DNA from: Cyanophora paradoxa
Lineage: Eukaryota; Glaucocystophyceae; Cyanophorales; Cyanophoraceae
Direction of reading: 5' to 3'
NCBI GenBank assembly: GCA_004431415.1
Contig: QPMI01000214.1
Span: forward strand, 69,501 to 133,500
DNA: 64,000 nucleotides
Shown here: positions 61,877 through 64,000 of the stretch, piece by piece
Numbering within the stretch: position 1 is the stretch's first letter
Layout: each line of letters opens with the position of its first letter
Notes under the pieces: model-generated
What the model was told of the DNA's origin: nothing
Database searches by the model: none
Seen by the model: only the letters and a program-made list of their open reading frames with translations
Position numbers and translations under genes: made by a program

Positions 61877-64000
61877 CTAGGCCGGATCTACATTTGCATG
61901 TACCCGAAACCATCGAAATAAAAAACCAACGGGGTCCAATCCAGGGGAACATGTTCAGTCGGGGGGCCATCACGAGCATGACAGGGGCCTGATGGGATCT
62001 GGCGCTATAGCTACGCGCCGACAAGAATGGTGGGGAGGGGAGCTGGGGTCCAGAGGAGGGTGCGGGGGCGACCGAGCAGCTACTGGCGGGCCCGAACAGA
62101 TCGCTTGCATGCTGAAGCGCCGGGTGGGCAGGCGCGTCCGCCGCTGCTGGCGAGGCGAGCGACGCCAGGGGTCCTGCACGCAGTAGCAGCGAAGATCAGT
62201 TGGCGCTCAAGCGCGCGCGCCGGGACGCCCGGGCGCCTGCACCGCACTTCCATGCGATCGGCGGCCCCCGGGGTCCGACGAAGAACGCCTCTCAAGGAGA
62301 GCTGCACGGGCGGGCAGGCGGCGCTCGTCGCTTTGCTGCAGTGCTGCGCGGGGGCCGATCAAACCCCGCTCTTTCTCGGCGCCGCGGCCGCCCAAGGGCC
62401 CGGCGTGCCGCGCCCCAACACGGGAGACGCACCCGAGAGCTGCTACGCGTCGCCGAGTCCCGCCACGCGCCCTCCACCAGGGTTCCTCTAGGCCTGCAGG
62501 TGCGTTCAGGTGCCGAACTCGCACGCGGAGCCTCAGCGCGCGCTGCCCACGTACATGCGACGCAATGGGCTCCTTCGAGGCGCCCCTGGGCTCCGGAGAC
62601 GCATCTTCGGACGTCTCGCGCTCGCGCTGTGCCTAATCAGCGCTCGAGGCGGACGCGCCGCGCGGGCCCACTATCAGCCCCAGAAACGCGCACCACATTC
62701 TTCTCATGACTTCCGACGTCCGAGGGCAGTCCGTGAGTGCGCGAGAGCGGGCCGGGCAGCGACTCCTCACACCTCAAGAGCCGACCTCCAGAGCAAATCC
62801 CTGCAGAGTTGATCCGGGCTTTCAAGCGTGCACGTGGCCTCCACGCTCGCTAGGAGCTTGTCCGCCGTGCATAGCTAGCTGAACAGAACTCCGAGCACCG
62901 CGCCGCTCCTGTCGGTGGCAAACGCTTGAGATAGAAACCAGGCGCGACATGAACTCAGAGCACAGATTGCACCGCCGAGAGGATTGCTCTCTCCGAGGCT
63001 CCGCACGCACTCCTTCGGGTGCCAGGACCAAAGCGTGCATTCCGCAGCTGCCCGACACGCACATCTCGTATTCTGCGCTAGATCTAGCACGCAGCACGTG
63101 CGTAGCTAGCTCTCCGGCAACTCCGGCAAGAGGAAGGCGCGGCTTAGGCGCGGCTAAGGCGCCTTGGACGGGGTAAGGGGAAGGGCGGGGCGGGGGGAGG
63201 GGCAAGTTTTGGCCGCTGCAGCGGCCAATCCTTTTTTGTCCACGGGTGGGGGTACGGGTAAGTACGGGGGGGGCAAGTTTTGGCCGCTGCAGCGGCCAAT
63301 CCTTTTTCGCACCCCCGAAATATCTGCGCTCGACTCCGCAGGCGAGCACTTTAGCTTCGCGACTTGCTGAGCTCGCGGGTGATCATGACGGCGTGCGCGC
63401 TCTTTGCCCGCACACGAGGCGCCGGCGCATGCATGGAGATCGAGATGCGGTGCGAGCGCAGTGGTGCGCCCCCGAACTCAGCTAGCTATAGGATGTTGTT
63501 GCTGAAGATCTGCAGGTCGAGGCGAGGAGCTCGAGGACCACGCGTACAGACGGCAGTGCACAGCCCAAATCGCGGGCTCGCAGCCGGTAGATCATCGGAT
63601 CCTGCGCGAACGCTCCGAGGCTCGCACGCCGGGGCCTTGCAGCTGTGTGCAGCGCGCAACGACAACGACAGCGGCCGGGGGCGTCGAAGACAGAGAAAGG
63701 CTCTGAGCGACGCTCGTTCGACGTGCGGGCGGCTGCGGTGATCGGGGCGTGTTGAGGCCCTGAGGCGCTCGCTGGCCGCTCTTCCTGGTACGGCGCGACG
63801 GCCTCCACGCCGCCGACCTGCGGGTGCAGCCGGAGGAGCTCTGCGACGCGGCCGCCGCCTTGGTCCGCCTCCGGCGTTTCCCCTTCGACTCCGCCCGCTC
63901 GCCCGCTCGCGCGCCGCGCCGCGCGGGCCGACCGTCGGACGGACGCAGCGGTGGCGGCGGCGCAAGCGCGGGCGGGAACTCCTGCGGCAGCTGCCGAAGG
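61877..64000. other. 3' flank and right edge without convincing gene
   Basis: No conserved protein segment was found over 2.1 kb on either strand. The only clear structure is the palindromic tandem pair at 63199-63307. One GACCGTCGGAC copy lies at 63930-63940. A plus-strand frame from about 63760 to the window end (VRRDGLHAADLRVQPEELCD) could be an exon of a gene continuing off the edge, but has no start codon and a stop just upstream. Confidence 0.45.
63199..63307. repeat. Two direct copies of a 38-nt unit with a 20-bp perfect palindrome
   Basis: TTGGCCGCTGCAGCGGCCAA occurs at 63209-63228 and 63280-63299, each preceded by GGGGCAAGT and followed by TCCTTTTT. The copies are 71 bp apart. A GC-rich palindrome followed by a T run is terminator-like, but in a eukaryote it may instead be a protein-binding site or a hairpin element end. 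Confidence 0.85.

Noticed and set aside
62200-62491. Plus-strand frames ending near 62491
   Set aside because: Arg/Ala-rich reading in several overlapping frames with no motif, no clear splice sites and no start context; not distinguishable from random GC-rich sequence.
62822-63349. 175-codon minus-strand frame spanning the palindromic tandem repeat
   Set aside because: Part of the frame is simply the two repeat copies translated, and the rest has no conserved feature.
63760-64000. Possible exon at the right edge (VRRDGLHAADLRVQPEELCD)
   Set aside because: No start codon, a stop just upstream in the same frame and no family match; it needs sequence beyond the window.
1-64000. CRISPR arrays, bacterial operons, rRNA or complete mobile elements
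   Set aside because: No regularly spaced repeats with unique spacers, no ribosome-binding-site or operon structure, no rRNA-like sequence, and the only transposon trace is the endonuclease fragment near 17.7-17.9 kb.

Overview
This window looks like nuclear DNA of a GC-rich unicellular eukaryote, most likely an alga or an alga-related protist such as a stramenopile or haptophyte. The evidence is spliceosomal introns in almost every gene (mostly 40-100 nt, GT-AG), a plant-type DYRK kinase, a plastid-style DnaJ-like zinc-finger protein, an mTERF protein, a ciliary-type RIIa-domain protein, a peroxisomal acyl-CoA oxidase, and a fused fungal-type (beta-alpha) fatty acid synthase of the kind known from oomycetes and thraustochytrids. 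I cannot name the species.

Layout. 0-8.6 kb has moderate GC and ordinary introns: a 5'-truncated DYRK kinase (+), an ankyrin/DHHC palmitoyltransferase (-) and a MAK11/PAK1IP1 WD40 ribosome-biogenesis factor (-). 8.8-19.1 kb holds SPT3 (+), an armadillo-like protein (+), a LON-domain protein (-), a small putative organelle protein (-), a 55-aa RIIa protein (-), a lipidated EF-hand protein (+), a LINE endonuclease relic and a coiled-coil protein (+). 19.7-43.3 kb holds acyl-CoA oxidase (-), mTERF (+), Mpv17/PMP22 (-), a UBA/CUE-RCC1 protein (-), a DnaJ-like zinc-finger protein (+), 3-hydroxyisobutyrate dehydrogenase-like (-), an LRR/coiled-coil protein (+), an unknown protein (-) and a polytopic membrane protein (+). 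44.3-58.5 kb is one 14-kb gene for the fused FAS, from acetyl transferase through to its own phosphopantetheinyl transferase. 60-61.9 kb holds one unrecognised gene (+), followed by about 2 kb with repeats but no convincing gene.

Functionally, the lipid genes stand out: cytosolic FAS, peroxisomal beta-oxidation (ending in ARL, a PTS1 form), an Mpv17-family membrane protein and a mitochondrial dehydrogenase of branched-chain catabolism. I see no sign that they form a co-regulated cluster. Several genes are head-to-head with 100-360 bp between start codons, so bidirectional promoters are likely.

The most unusual features are not extra genes. They are (a) a class of tiny introns built of CCCCGCC-type repeats or homopolymer C, nearly always on the sense strand; (b) microexons of 15-27 nt that carry the DHHC motif and the peroxisomal targeting signal; (c) a shared presequence-like block in two otherwise unrelated genes; (d) exact short duplications (85 nt, 57 nt); and (e) intergenic 11-mers and palindromes far above chance. 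Exon joins were made by eye and need transcript data.
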